A stretch of 64,000 nucleotides of DNA, from assembly GCA_017511715.1 (NCBI GenBank), contig JAFWJF010000002.1:1-64000 (forward strand). The letters run 5' to 3'. This DNA is from Alphaproteobacteria bacterium. Its GTDB lineage: Bacteria > Pseudomonadota > Alphaproteobacteria > Rs-D84. Below are positions 16,969 through 24,717 of the stretch, one piece after another; positions within the stretch are counted from its first letter, which is position 1, and every line of letters starts with the position of its first letter. A program made the position numbers and the translations under genes. The notes under the pieces were generated by a model. The model saw only the letters and a program-made list of their open reading frames with translations. It did no database searches and was not told the origin of the DNA.

Positions 16969-19413
16969 ATGAGAAAGTTTTTGTTATGTTTTTTCATAAC
17001 TTTGCTTTGTGTCGCAAATTCGTTTGCGGCAGATTCTGCTATATCACGCATAATTCCGACAAAAAACGCCACACAGAATACAGAAAAAGTCGAAAATGCA
17101 ACACTTAAAAACCGCAGTGCGCGTGATGTTTCGCGTATGGTGCCCGGGGCAAAAACGACAGAAACAACGTCTGGGGTCATATCAAGAACAGTGAATAATC
17201 GTAAAAACGCTACGCGGGCAACATTAGATGCCGGGGTAAATACGGTTGGGCGCAGTGCGCGTACAGATGCGGCCAGCATAAATAATAAGCCTGCACTGCG
17301 ACGTGCCGGTGTGACATTGCGCGCATCCACAGCAGAAGTTGGCGGACGTGCGACAATTGGAAATACTGATGTGCAGACTGGTTCTAATATAGATGAACAG
17401 GTGCGCGGGGTACAATCGCGAGCATCATTGTTTTTAGGGCAAAAACAGAAAAATGTGACGGCGGAATCTTTGGCTAATGCCAAGGATGTAATGGAAAAAA
17501 CATCTGATTTGAATAACACATGTCAGCAACAATATAACGAGTGCATGGACCAGTTTTGCGCGGTTGTTGATAATAATCAAAAAAGATGTTCGTGTTCGGC
17601 AAACCTGGCCAAATATGCCAAGGCGCAAAAGGCCGTGGAAGATGCAAATACAGAATTAAACGATGTTGCACAAAGAATTCGATATGTTGGGCTTTCTGCG
17701 GATGAAATTCGGGCAATTATGAATGCAACCGAAGCAGAATTGGCAATGGGCAAAAATAAAGATACGACATTAACGCGTTCTATGTTGGATAATATTGCCG
17801 AAATGATAAAAGACCCAACTTCGTCAACAGTGTTGACCGAAGGCACAACGGCAGATTCTTTGTTAGATATGGACTTTGATTTTTCGTCTGATGCGTCTGA
17901 TATCTTTTCGCTGGAAATGTTCACAACGTCCGGCGGGGATATTTCTTCTAAGCGCGGGAAAGCCCTTTATAGCGAGGCAAAAAAACGCTGCAAAACAGTT
18001 CTTAATCGTTGCAAAGATGCCGGCGGTACAGAAGAACAAATTTCTGGTAATTATGATTTGGCAATTGATAAAGATTGTGTTGCCTATGAACAGGGGTTGA
18101 AAAAATTAAACCAAACATTGAAAAACAATGTGCGCAGTGCGAATTTAATGTTGCAGAAAGCGCGCCTTGCGGTGCTGCAAAATAAAAATCAATATGATAT
18201 CAGGGGATGTATTGGGGCACTGGAAAATTGTATGTTGGATGATATGGTTTGTGGTGAAGATTATATAAAATGCATAGACCCGACAAAAATGTTTATTGAT
18301 GAAAACGGCAAGGTTATATTGGGGCGCAATATTGGAAATGTGACCGATTCTATGACGGGATATAACAACATAAAAATAGATGCGAAATTTATTAAACAGT
18401 CCATTGGCGATACAACATGTGAAAATCATGATGGCGCATGCATTGTGAATTATTTGATGACAAAAATAGGGATGGGCGCAACCGCCAAAGATGGTGGACT
18501 TTGTCGCGCAGTGTTGGATAAATGCCAAGACAGGACCTATGTCCAAAATGGGAAAGTATCGACATATGACCCGTATAATGATGTTGTTGTGAATTATATT
18601 CAGCGGGCAATGGTTAATATCAAGGCGGCACAAACCAAGATAATTTCAGATTATGCGGCGAATTGTATGACTGATGTTCAGGAATGTTATACGGCACAAA
18701 ACAGTCAGATAAATTCTTGGTCTTCGTCTGCATCATTGGATAATGTATATAAAGTATTAACCGGAACATGTTATAATGTTGCATTAACGTGTGCTTATGC
18801 GGTATTTGCATATGATTGGGATATGGGACAAGAGTTGAAAGCTATTAAAGATAGCCCTGAACTGTCAGACGAAGCAAAAGATTCCAAACAAAAGGAACTT
18901 TTGATTCATGGTATTTCAGAGGCGTTCTATCAATCGTTACTCTGTCCGATAAATTCAACATTTGTGTTTAACAGCAATCGAACATCAGCAGATGTTATTG
19001 GAACAGTTGAAGGTTTCGTGAATAATAAATGTAGGTGTAATGCTGGATATTCTGTTTCAAATGGTTCATGCAAACCGGCTTGCAGTGAGATAGGAACATA
19101 TCGAGGAACTGGCAGTACAGGGCTTTGCAACGCGTGTGAAACGATACCAGAAGACAACGTCTATAATGTGTCTTGTGGTGCCAATGATTCGTGTACGGTG
19201 GTACAACAAGATTCTGGTGGCGTAAGTGGTGCGATTTATCAATGTAGCGGTTCCAGTTGTTCTGCAAGTGAAACTATCACTTTGGGTAGTACTGCTATGT
19301 CGGGAACAACAAGTACAGGTTGTACTTGCAAATTAGTAAAAGACTTTGATAAGTGTGACGGTGTGGCAAATCATGCACCTGAGTCTCATTGGGAACTGGA
19401 CCCAAACGATTAA
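16969..19413 (+). CDS. Large Cys-rich secreted protein
   Basis: Not recognised. The signal peptide is clear (FFITLLCVANSFAAD). Residues about 25-160 are basic, Thr and Ala rich, and low complexity. A central helical region (about 180-640) contains repeated paired cysteines (NTCQQQYNECMDQFCAVV, RCSCSANL, KKRCKTVLNRCKD, GCIGALENCMLDDMVCGEDYIKC, NCMTDVQECY), typical of a disulfide-rich extracytoplasmic protein. The last about 150 residues resemble an EGF-like or Cys-rich repeat region (NKCRCNAGYSVSNGSC, then CSEIGTY, CNACE). It could be a surface or matrix protein. The gene has its own strong promoter and is closed by a bidirectional terminator shared with the porin. Confidence 0.8.
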   Translation: MRKFLLCFFITLLCVANSFAADSAISRIIPTKNATQNTEKVENATLKNRSARDVSRMVPGAKTTETTSGVISRTVNNRKNATRATLDAGVNTVGRSARTDAASINNKPALRRAGVTLRASTAEVGGRATIGNTDVQTGSNIDEQVRGVQSRASLFLGQKQKNVTAESLANAKDVMEKTSDLNNTCQQQYNECMDQFCAVVDNNQKRCSCSANLAKYAKAQKAVEDANTELNDVAQRIRYVGLSADEIRAIMNATEAELAMGKNKDTTLTRSMLDNIAEMIKDPTSSTVLTEGTTADSLLDMDFDFSSDASDIFSLEMFTTSGGDISSKRGKALYSEAKKRCKTVLNRCKDAGGTEEQISGNYDLAIDKDCVAYEQGLKKLNQTLKNNVRSANLMLQKARLAVLQNKNQYDIRGCIGALENCMLDDMVCGEDYIKCIDPTKMFIDENGKVILGRNIGNVTDSMTGYNNIKIDAKFIKQSIGDTTCENHDGACIVNYLMTKIGMGATAKDGGLCRAVLDKCQDRTYVQNGKVSTYDPYNDVVVNYIQRAMVNIKAAQTKIISDYAANCMTDVQECYTAQNSQINSWSSSASLDNVYKVLTGTCYNVALTCAYAVFAYDWDMGQELKAIKDSPELSDEAKDSKQKELLIHGISEAFYQSLLCPINSTFVFNSNRTSADVIGTVEGFVNNKCRCNAGYSVSNGSCKPACSEIGTYRGTGSTGLCNACETIPEDNVYNVSCGANDSCTVVQQDSGGVSGAIYQCSGSSCSASETITLGSTAMSGTTSTGCTCKLVKDFDKCDGVANHAPESHWELDPND

Positions 19414-19424
19414 TAACAAAAACC

Positions 19425-19446
19425 AACCGCCGTTTGGCGGTTGTTT
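19425..19446. terminator. Bidirectional terminator, Cys-rich protein and porin
   Basis: AACCGCC-GTTT-GGCGGTT stem with an A-rich 5' side and a short T-rich 3' side. It lies between convergent genes. Confidence 0.8.
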
Positions 19447-19449
19447 AAA

Positions 19450-20487
19450 TTAAAATCCGCTTTTTAGACCAACTGCAAAAAATGGTGTTGTGTGCGCAAG
19501 TCCCCCGGACATAAATATTGATGTGTTTTGGGTGTATTTATATCTGAACGAAGCGATAATTGTGTTCGTGTAATCGCCGGATATTTCTGTGCCCGTGATT
19601 TTATCGTTGTGTTTCCAAAGGTTTGTGTCTGAAAAAAGATAACTTAACGAAACGCTGCTTTGCAGGAAATCATAACTGATACCCGTTCCGGCAACCAAAC
19701 CGTCAGATGCTTTGCCAATTGGGTTTTCGTCATATATCAATCGTGACGAAAGCCCGAATACAAAACTGTTATATTGCAGGTTTACACCCAATGCAACCTG
19801 ACCGCGCCAATCTGCATATACTGCTGGTGTGAACGAATTGTCTTCGTAACCATTGGGTTTGTCCATGTATGACAGTGCGACAGAATACGCCGCCTTTAAT
19901 TTCCCCAGTGGCTGTTTGTATTTCGCCGCGGTATCAATCGCAAAATCAAAATCATTACCGCCGGTCGCAATTGATAGACCGTATTGCCCATAATCAGTTG
20001 ATGTTGTGGCGATGTTTAATCGTAATGTTTCATGACCTGTGGTTGCGGTTGTGTCCGATATTAACACTTTGTTCAGATTTAATTTTTTATACAAAATAGA
20101 TTTGTCGTTTATTCGTAAATATCCAACATCGGGCAGTCCCAACCCCATCTTGCGTGCGATTGAATGTGTAAGACCAAATTCTGCGCGACCTATGTTCTTG
20201 TCTTGGAATAAAATAAATGCGTCATGGATATATGTTTCGTCATCAACTGCATTCGCATCAATAGAATAAACCGCGCCAATACGACGTATGGAATTAATAT
20301 GGTATGTCGCACTGGCTTTCACATCCCAATCATAAATACCCAAAGGTTTGTCGTCTTTGGTTTCCAAGAAACCCGCCATGCCGTCCGCATTTAATGAGAA
20401 TCGCCAATTGTCTGTTGAATAATCAAGTGCGTGCGCGTTCGCGCCAAACAGACAACAAATTGCAATCAACGATATCTTTTTATTCAT
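19450..20487 (-). CDS. Porin-like outer-membrane protein
   Basis: A signal peptide (IAICCLFGANAHA) is followed by about 320 residues of alternating strand-like segments with short turns (SLNADGMAGFLETKDD, GRAEFGLTHSIARKMG, VALGVNLQYNSFVFGLSS) ending in GLKSGF. The pattern fits a 16-strand porin or a related trimeric channel. Its ATG overlaps the rpoH stop by one base (TAATG), so it is translationally coupled to rpoH. This is a strange partner: a channel protein co-expressed with the heat-shock sigma factor. Confidence 0.8.
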   Translation of the reverse strand: MNKKISLIAICCLFGANAHALDYSTDNWRFSLNADGMAGFLETKDDKPLGIYDWDVKASATYHINSIRRIGAVYSIDANAVDDETYIHDAFILFQDKNIGRAEFGLTHSIARKMGLGLPDVGYLRINDKSILYKKLNLNKVLISDTTATTGHETLRLNIATTSTDYGQYGLSIATGGNDFDFAIDTAAKYKQPLGKLKAAYSVALSYMDKPNGYEDNSFTPAVYADWRGQVALGVNLQYNSFVFGLSSRLIYDENPIGKASDGLVAGTGISYDFLQSSVSLSYLFSDTNLWKHNDKITGTEISGDYTNTIIASFRYKYTQNTSIFMSGGLAHTTPFFAVGLKSGF

Positions 20488-21419
20488 TATTGTTTTCCAC
20501 TTATTTTCTTTGGTTCGCTTTCGGATAATATCGCATCGCGCAGTTTTGCAAAAGCCCGTTCTTCTATCTGGCGAACGCGTTCGCGCGATATCCCGTATTT
20601 TTGTGATAATGTTTCCAGTGTTAATGCAGGATCTGAAAGTCGCCTTGCGCGCAAGATTTCCCTGTCGCGTTCCGGCAGCAAATCAAGATGCTTTTTCAAT
20701 AATTCATATCCACGGCGTTTGAATTCCAGTTGTTCAAGACCGTCTTCGATATTGATACGTGTGTCCGCCATGTTGGATAAGATATCCTTGGAATCTGAAT
20801 CTGTATTAAGTGGCGAATTTAATGACACGTCACGTGCAGACATGCGGGTTGCAACCCGTTCCACATCGTTTTCAGGCACAGAAAGATATTCTGCAATTTG
20901 TTTGGTTTGGGCATCACTTAATGAATTGTCCATGATACCCAAAGCCCTTTTTGCGCGTGTAAGATTAAAGAAAACACGTTTCTGATTTGCGGAATTGCCC
21001 AGTTTTACTATCGACCAATTATTAAGTATGGTTTCGTATATTTCCGCTTTTATCCAAAACATCGCATATGTTGAAAAACGAAAACCTTTTTCAGGGTCAA
21101 ATTTTTGCAGGGCCTGCATCAGTCCCATGTTGCCACTTGCAATCAAATCAGATACCGGCAGACCATAATTCTTGAAATCGTATGCCACAGACACAACAAG
21201 GCGCAAATGCGACCCCACCAATTTTTCGGCGGCAATCGCATCCTTTTCGTTGACCCATTTTGTCGCGTATTCATATTCTTGCTGGGCAGATAAAATAGGG
21301 AACTTTTGTATTTCTGTGATATATTTTGCCAAACTTACATCATCGCCAGCCCCACCCATAAAAGGAACCGGGGTATTTGTTCGGGCCGATGGTAAAGTTG
21401 TCTTGATTTCCTTGCTCAT
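20487..21419 (-). CDS. rpoH: RNA polymerase sigma factor RpoH (sigma-32)
   Basis: Heat-shock sigma factor that directs transcription of chaperone and protease genes. Region 2 is present with the RpoH signature AEIYETILNNWSIVKLG (about residues 128-144) and the RpoH box-like NQKRVFFNLTRAKRALG, followed by region 4 with the helix-turn-helix LSQKYGISRERVRQIEERAFAKLR. Length (310 aa) is typical. An extended -10 TGCTATACT ends nine bases before the ATG with no SD, so the mRNA is probably leaderless; heat control by an RNA thermometer in a long 5' UTR would then not apply. Confidence 0.95.
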   Translation of the reverse strand: MSKEIKTTLPSARTNTPVPFMGGAGDDVSLAKYITEIQKFPILSAQQEYEYATKWVNEKDAIAAEKLVGSHLRLVVSVAYDFKNYGLPVSDLIASGNMGLMQALQKFDPEKGFRFSTYAMFWIKAEIYETILNNWSIVKLGNSANQKRVFFNLTRAKRALGIMDNSLSDAQTKQIAEYLSVPENDVERVATRMSARDVSLNSPLNTDSDSKDILSNMADTRINIEDGLEQLEFKRRGYELLKKHLDLLPERDREILRARRLSDPALTLETLSQKYGISRERVRQIEERAFAKLRDAILSESEPKKISGKQ

Positions 21420-21428
21420 AACTTTTAT

Positions 21429-21437
21429 AGTATAGCA
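21429..21437 (-). promoter_or_regulatory. Extended -10 of rpoH (leaderless)
   Basis: TG-C-TATACT on the minus strand, nine bases before the rpoH ATG, with no SD in the gap. Divergent from the YfgM-like gene. Confidence 0.6.
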
Positions 21438-21472
21438 ATAAATTACAAATTATCAAGACAGGAGATTTTATT

Positions 21473-22126
21473 ATGACAAGTATCTTGGGACGGAAAAAAG
21501 ACCTTAAACAACCAGTCAAGAAAACACGCGAAGATTATGCAGAAGATGCCCTTTACCGTGAAGTATGGGAAGATGTGAATAACGAAAAAACAGAACAATT
21601 CTTGAAAAAATATTGGCGTCATTTAACTGCGGCTGTTTTGGGAATAATGATTGTCGTTTGTGTAATTCAGATTGGAACGCGTATTTATAATTCTTCGCGT
21701 ATGGCAACTGCGGCAGTTTATGAAGAAGCAATCGCAAATGTTGATGCAAACGCGTTGGCTAATTTGGCAAAAGATACTGGGGGGGCGACATCTGATTTGG
21801 CTCTTTTTCAGGCGTATTTGATTGATAAAGATGTCAAAAAATTGGAAACTTTGGCAAACAAAGGTCATACGCGCGATTTCCAAGATTTAGCACGTCTTCA
21901 TTTGGCAAGTATCAATGGCGATAAAATGGAAGCCACAGAATTAGAAAAATATCTGTCAGATATGAATACTAAAAAATCCCCGTTCTTTTATACTGCGCGT
22001 TTGATGGTCGCTCAAAAATACTTGGCGGTGGGTGATGCCGAAAAAGCAAACAAGATATTGGATGAAATTATAAATGATAAAAATGCACCTGCATCAATCT
22101 CTGCGACAGCACAAACTTTAAGATAG
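21473..22126 (+). CDS. YfgM-like TPR_21 membrane protein
   Basis: A soluble basic N-terminus, one membrane helix (about residues 50-72, HLTAAVLGIMIVVCVIQIG) and a periplasmic TPR-like domain rich in Ala and Asp, including the family NVDANALANLAKD and QDLARLHLA segments. YfgM-type proteins assist periplasmic folding and pair with the SecYEG-PpiD complex. The gene is followed 10 bases later by a BamB-like lipoprotein gene, the same order as yfgM-bamB-der in other proteobacteria. SD CAGGAG precedes it. Confidence 0.85.
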   Translation: MTSILGRKKDLKQPVKKTREDYAEDALYREVWEDVNNEKTEQFLKKYWRHLTAAVLGIMIVVCVIQIGTRIYNSSRMATAAVYEEAIANVDANALANLAKDTGGATSDLALFQAYLIDKDVKKLETLANKGHTRDFQDLARLHLASINGDKMEATELEKYLSDMNTKKSPFFYTARLMVAQKYLAVGDAEKANKILDEIINDKNAPASISATAQTLR

Positions 22127-22136
22127 TATAGTCATG

Positions 22137-22859
22137 ATGAAGAAAAATTTGGCTTTTTTACTGTGTGCGCTGGCAATAACTGCGTGTTCTAAACATGATC
22201 CGATTTTGCCAGGTGAACGCGCTAACATTTTCGATTCCTATGAAATAAATGTGAAAAATCAAGATTTGCCGGAATTATCACCCTCCATAACAGATATTTC
22301 TGGTGATAAAGAGTGCGGTTTTCGTCAGGATGCACAAAATGTAATCTGGTCATCTGATAAAAAAATATGGTCTGGTTTTTCAACTAATAATGCGGTGAAA
22401 TCTGAACAATCGCCGGTGTGCGATGGCAAATTTATTTATACCGGTCTTTCAACAGGTGAAGTTGTTAAAATAAATACTGCGAATCGGAAATTGGTTTGGG
22501 CAAGTGATGTTTACCGCGCGAATAACTTAACTGGTGGTGCTTCGATAGTGGATATAGTTGCGCATGTCGGTTTGGACGGTAAATATGTTTATGCAGGTGG
22601 ACTTGGCGATGCATTTTGTAAATTAAATGCAAATAATGGTGATAAAATTTGGTGTCTTAATATATCTGTGCCAGTTGATTTTATAATGGTTGATAATTTT
22701 ATTTTTGTTGTTGGAACAGATAATAATTTATATGCAATAAATAAACAAAATGGTGAAGTTTATTGGAAAAGTGAAATCAAAAAACTGTCTGTGCCAAAAT
22801 ATGATGGAAAAAATATTATCGTGGGACGACAGAAAATAAGTTATAAAAACGGTCAATAA
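22137..22859 (+). CDS. bamB: BamB-like lipoprotein with short beta-propeller
   Basis: PQQ-like propeller lipoprotein related to BamB, an assembly factor of the outer-membrane Bam complex. The lipobox ITAC (LAITACSKHD) is visible, followed by propeller blades each ending in a GEVV/GDKIW/GEVYWK-type turn (DGKFIYTG, DGKYVYAGG, NLYAINKQNGEVYW). At 240 residues it is well short of the usual about 390, with perhaps four to five blades of eight, and the stop is followed at once by a terminator. It may be a trimmed but functional form. The ATG at 22134 is also possible. Confidence 0.8.
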   Translation: MKKNLAFLLCALAITACSKHDPILPGERANIFDSYEINVKNQDLPELSPSITDISGDKECGFRQDAQNVIWSSDKKIWSGFSTNNAVKSEQSPVCDGKFIYTGLSTGEVVKINTANRKLVWASDVYRANNLTGGASIVDIVAHVGLDGKYVYAGGLGDAFCKLNANNGDKIWCLNISVPVDFIMVDNFIFVVGTDNNLYAINKQNGEVYWKSEIKKLSVPKYDGKNIIVGRQKISYKNGQ

Positions 22860-22884
22860 AAAAACCGCCTGTACGGCGGTTTTT
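22860..22884. terminator. Terminator after the bamB-like gene, bidirectional with lpoB
   Basis: CCGCC-TGTAC-GGCGG stem followed by TTTTT and preceded by AAAA, between convergent genes. Confidence 0.9.
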
Positions 22885-22900
22885 ATGATGTTTGTCGTTT

Positions 22901-23506
22901 TTACCATGTTGGGGCATCTTTGCCTTCTTTGATGATTGGACGTTCGTCTTCCCAAACTGATAAACCTGTTTTCAAGTCTGTTAATGTTAATTGCAAGTAA
23001 TATTCTACACGGGTATCAACAGATGAAAACCATCCTGATTCCAGTTTCAGATTTCTTTGCAACATTTTTCCGGACAATGACATATTTGGTGCAATCAGTG
23101 TTCCTTTTTGGGCGATTGTGCTTTGATTATATTCATCGTTGGTGCGTTCGCTTCTAACTTTGTTTGATGTTGTGTCTTCGCCAGAGAAATTAGTTGCAAC
23201 CTGTGCCTTACCTGATTTCAATAATGTTGTTCTGATTTTCTTGGTCAAGATATCAGGGTCAAAACGTTGCATCGTATCGTTTTTTATGTTTGCAATCGCA
23301 ATAACTGGTTTAGGTTCTGCCTTTAATGCGCCACTGCTTATCATCGATTCGGTCATTTTTTCAGCTGTTGCGGTCCAGTCGCGATATTCTAATTCCATGA
23401 CTTGTTGCATTGCATTAACTTCGTCTGTGTCGTTCAAATCAACAACACGCGTCCCGCCACATGCAGTCAATGCCAAACAAAGTGCCATTGGTATCATTTT
23501 TTTCAT
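22901..23506 (-). CDS. lpoB: LpoB-family penicillin-binding protein activator
   Basis: Outer-membrane lipoprotein that activates a class A penicillin-binding protein during wall growth. The lipobox LTAC (LALTACGG) is at the start; the domain with IAIANIKNDTMQRFDPD, ATNFSGEDTT and TDLKTGLSVWEDERPIIK matches LpoB as I know it. Length (201 aa) is usual. Its ATG overlaps the upstream gene by four bases, so both are one operon. The partner PBP1b is not in the window. Confidence 0.88.
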   Translation of the reverse strand: MKKMIPMALCLALTACGGTRVVDLNDTDEVNAMQQVMELEYRDWTATAEKMTESMISSGALKAEPKPVIAIANIKNDTMQRFDPDILTKKIRTTLLKSGKAQVATNFSGEDTTSNKVRSERTNDEYNQSTIAQKGTLIAPNMSLSGKMLQRNLKLESGWFSSVDTRVEYYLQLTLTDLKTGLSVWEDERPIIKEGKDAPTW

Positions 23507-24699
23507 TTGTGTTCTCCTTTGGTTAAAGATATGTTTTTCGTACTTACTATTTTTCCATTTATTTCACGATTGTAAATTAAATTATTTGTTTTGTTGTTAT
23601 TCTTGTATCGTTCTATGTATATATATTTTGGTAATGTTGCCCATGTGCGAACATCTGCATTAGATGAAGCTGCGGTATAAATAGATGTCATTATCCCAAA
23701 TAATGGTGCATAATCTGAATGTGAATTATATGCGGCCGCTTGTGCCATTGTTTTAGAAACCGCCGATGCATATGCCCGCAAGATTTCGTTCGTCCTGTAT
23801 TCGTTGTATTCGGTCATAAATAATGCATCTACATTCGCCAACATTTCTGCTTTTTGTGGCATATAATAATTCGGTATAAGATAGGCATCAGAAAAAGTAA
23901 ATTGTATCAGCCCCAAATCAAACAGATAAATTGATGCGTTTTCTTCGCGTAATCTGGGCGCGAATCCTGTTTCAATAAATTTCCATGTCGTATTTGTTGG
24001 GCGAATTCTTTTTTGCGCCATTTCTAAATCTTGTTTAATGTATTTGTTGTCAGGTGCCATTCCACTGGCGCGTTCAAGGTATGTAACCGCATTATTAAAA
24101 TCACCATCGTTAAGAAAATATATCCCCGATAAATACATCAATGCGGGGTTCATAATGTCACGGAATGCCAACCAATCTTTGGCGTTTTTGTCGATGAATT
24201 CAGCAATCTGCGAATCGGTCGCGATTTCTTTTTCGTTGTTTTCAATCATCTTTTTGTATTCGCGGGACATGTTTTGTTGCCGTTGATAAGATTGATTTAT
24301 AACTACGCGTGCATTAGACCAATCTTGCATCGCCAACAAATCCCATAACTGATAATAAGATACAAACAGCGAATCCATCATATATGGTTTATAGGAATTA
24401 ACACTTTGTCCCAACAGTAAACCGGTCGCTTCACGGGATAAAGAAGTAGATGTTTCGTTTAGATTCCTGTTGTTGAATTCTTCGAATACCGAATCGCTTT
24501 CGCTGTATTTGCCGTCAAGAAATAGGGCGGTACCGTTAATCAGTAAATCAAGATTGTTTTGGTCTGATGCGATTGATTCTGTTGTGGGGGCGAAGTCTGA
24601 ATTTGCAAAATTATCTTGGACAGTGTTCAGATGTGATTGCATCGTTGTCGCACAACCACATAAAAACAAAGTGAATATAAAGCATATTATTTTTCGCAT
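23503..24699 (-). CDS. COG3014-like lipoprotein, partner of lpoB
   Basis: Lipoprotein with lipobox LCGC (FLCGCATT). About 398 residues, largely helical with TPR-like stretches (YFLNDGDFNNAVTYLERASG). It fits COG3014, a family often encoded next to lpoB. I chose MRKIICFIF as the start because a TATAAT box ends six bases upstream on the minus strand. No enzymatic motif is visible. A role with LpoB in the outer membrane is inferred from the overlapping genes. Confidence 0.75.
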   Translation of the reverse strand: MRKIICFIFTLFLCGCATTMQSHLNTVQDNFANSDFAPTTESIASDQNNLDLLINGTALFLDGKYSESDSVFEEFNNRNLNETSTSLSREATGLLLGQSVNSYKPYMMDSLFVSYYQLWDLLAMQDWSNARVVINQSYQRQQNMSREYKKMIENNEKEIATDSQIAEFIDKNAKDWLAFRDIMNPALMYLSGIYFLNDGDFNNAVTYLERASGMAPDNKYIKQDLEMAQKRIRPTNTTWKFIETGFAPRLREENASIYLFDLGLIQFTFSDAYLIPNYYMPQKAEMLANVDALFMTEYNEYRTNEILRAYASAVSKTMAQAAAYNSHSDYAPLFGIMTSIYTAASSNADVRTWATLPKYIYIERYKNNNKTNNLIYNREINGKIVSTKNISLTKGEHK

Positions 24700-24705
24700 A
24701 ATCAG

Positions 24706-24711
24706 ATTATA
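24706..24711 (-). promoter_or_regulatory. -10 box of the COG3014-lpoB operon (leaderless)
   Basis: Perfect TATAAT on the minus strand, six bases before the ATG. It overlaps the end of the T4CP gene region. Confidence 0.6.
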
Positions 24712-24717
24712 AAACAC

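Noticed and set aside
18145-18633. Long minus-strand frame inside the 814-aa gene
   Set aside because: Cys/His-rich noise on the reverse of the real gene, no SD, no promoter, and the plus frame has a signal peptide.
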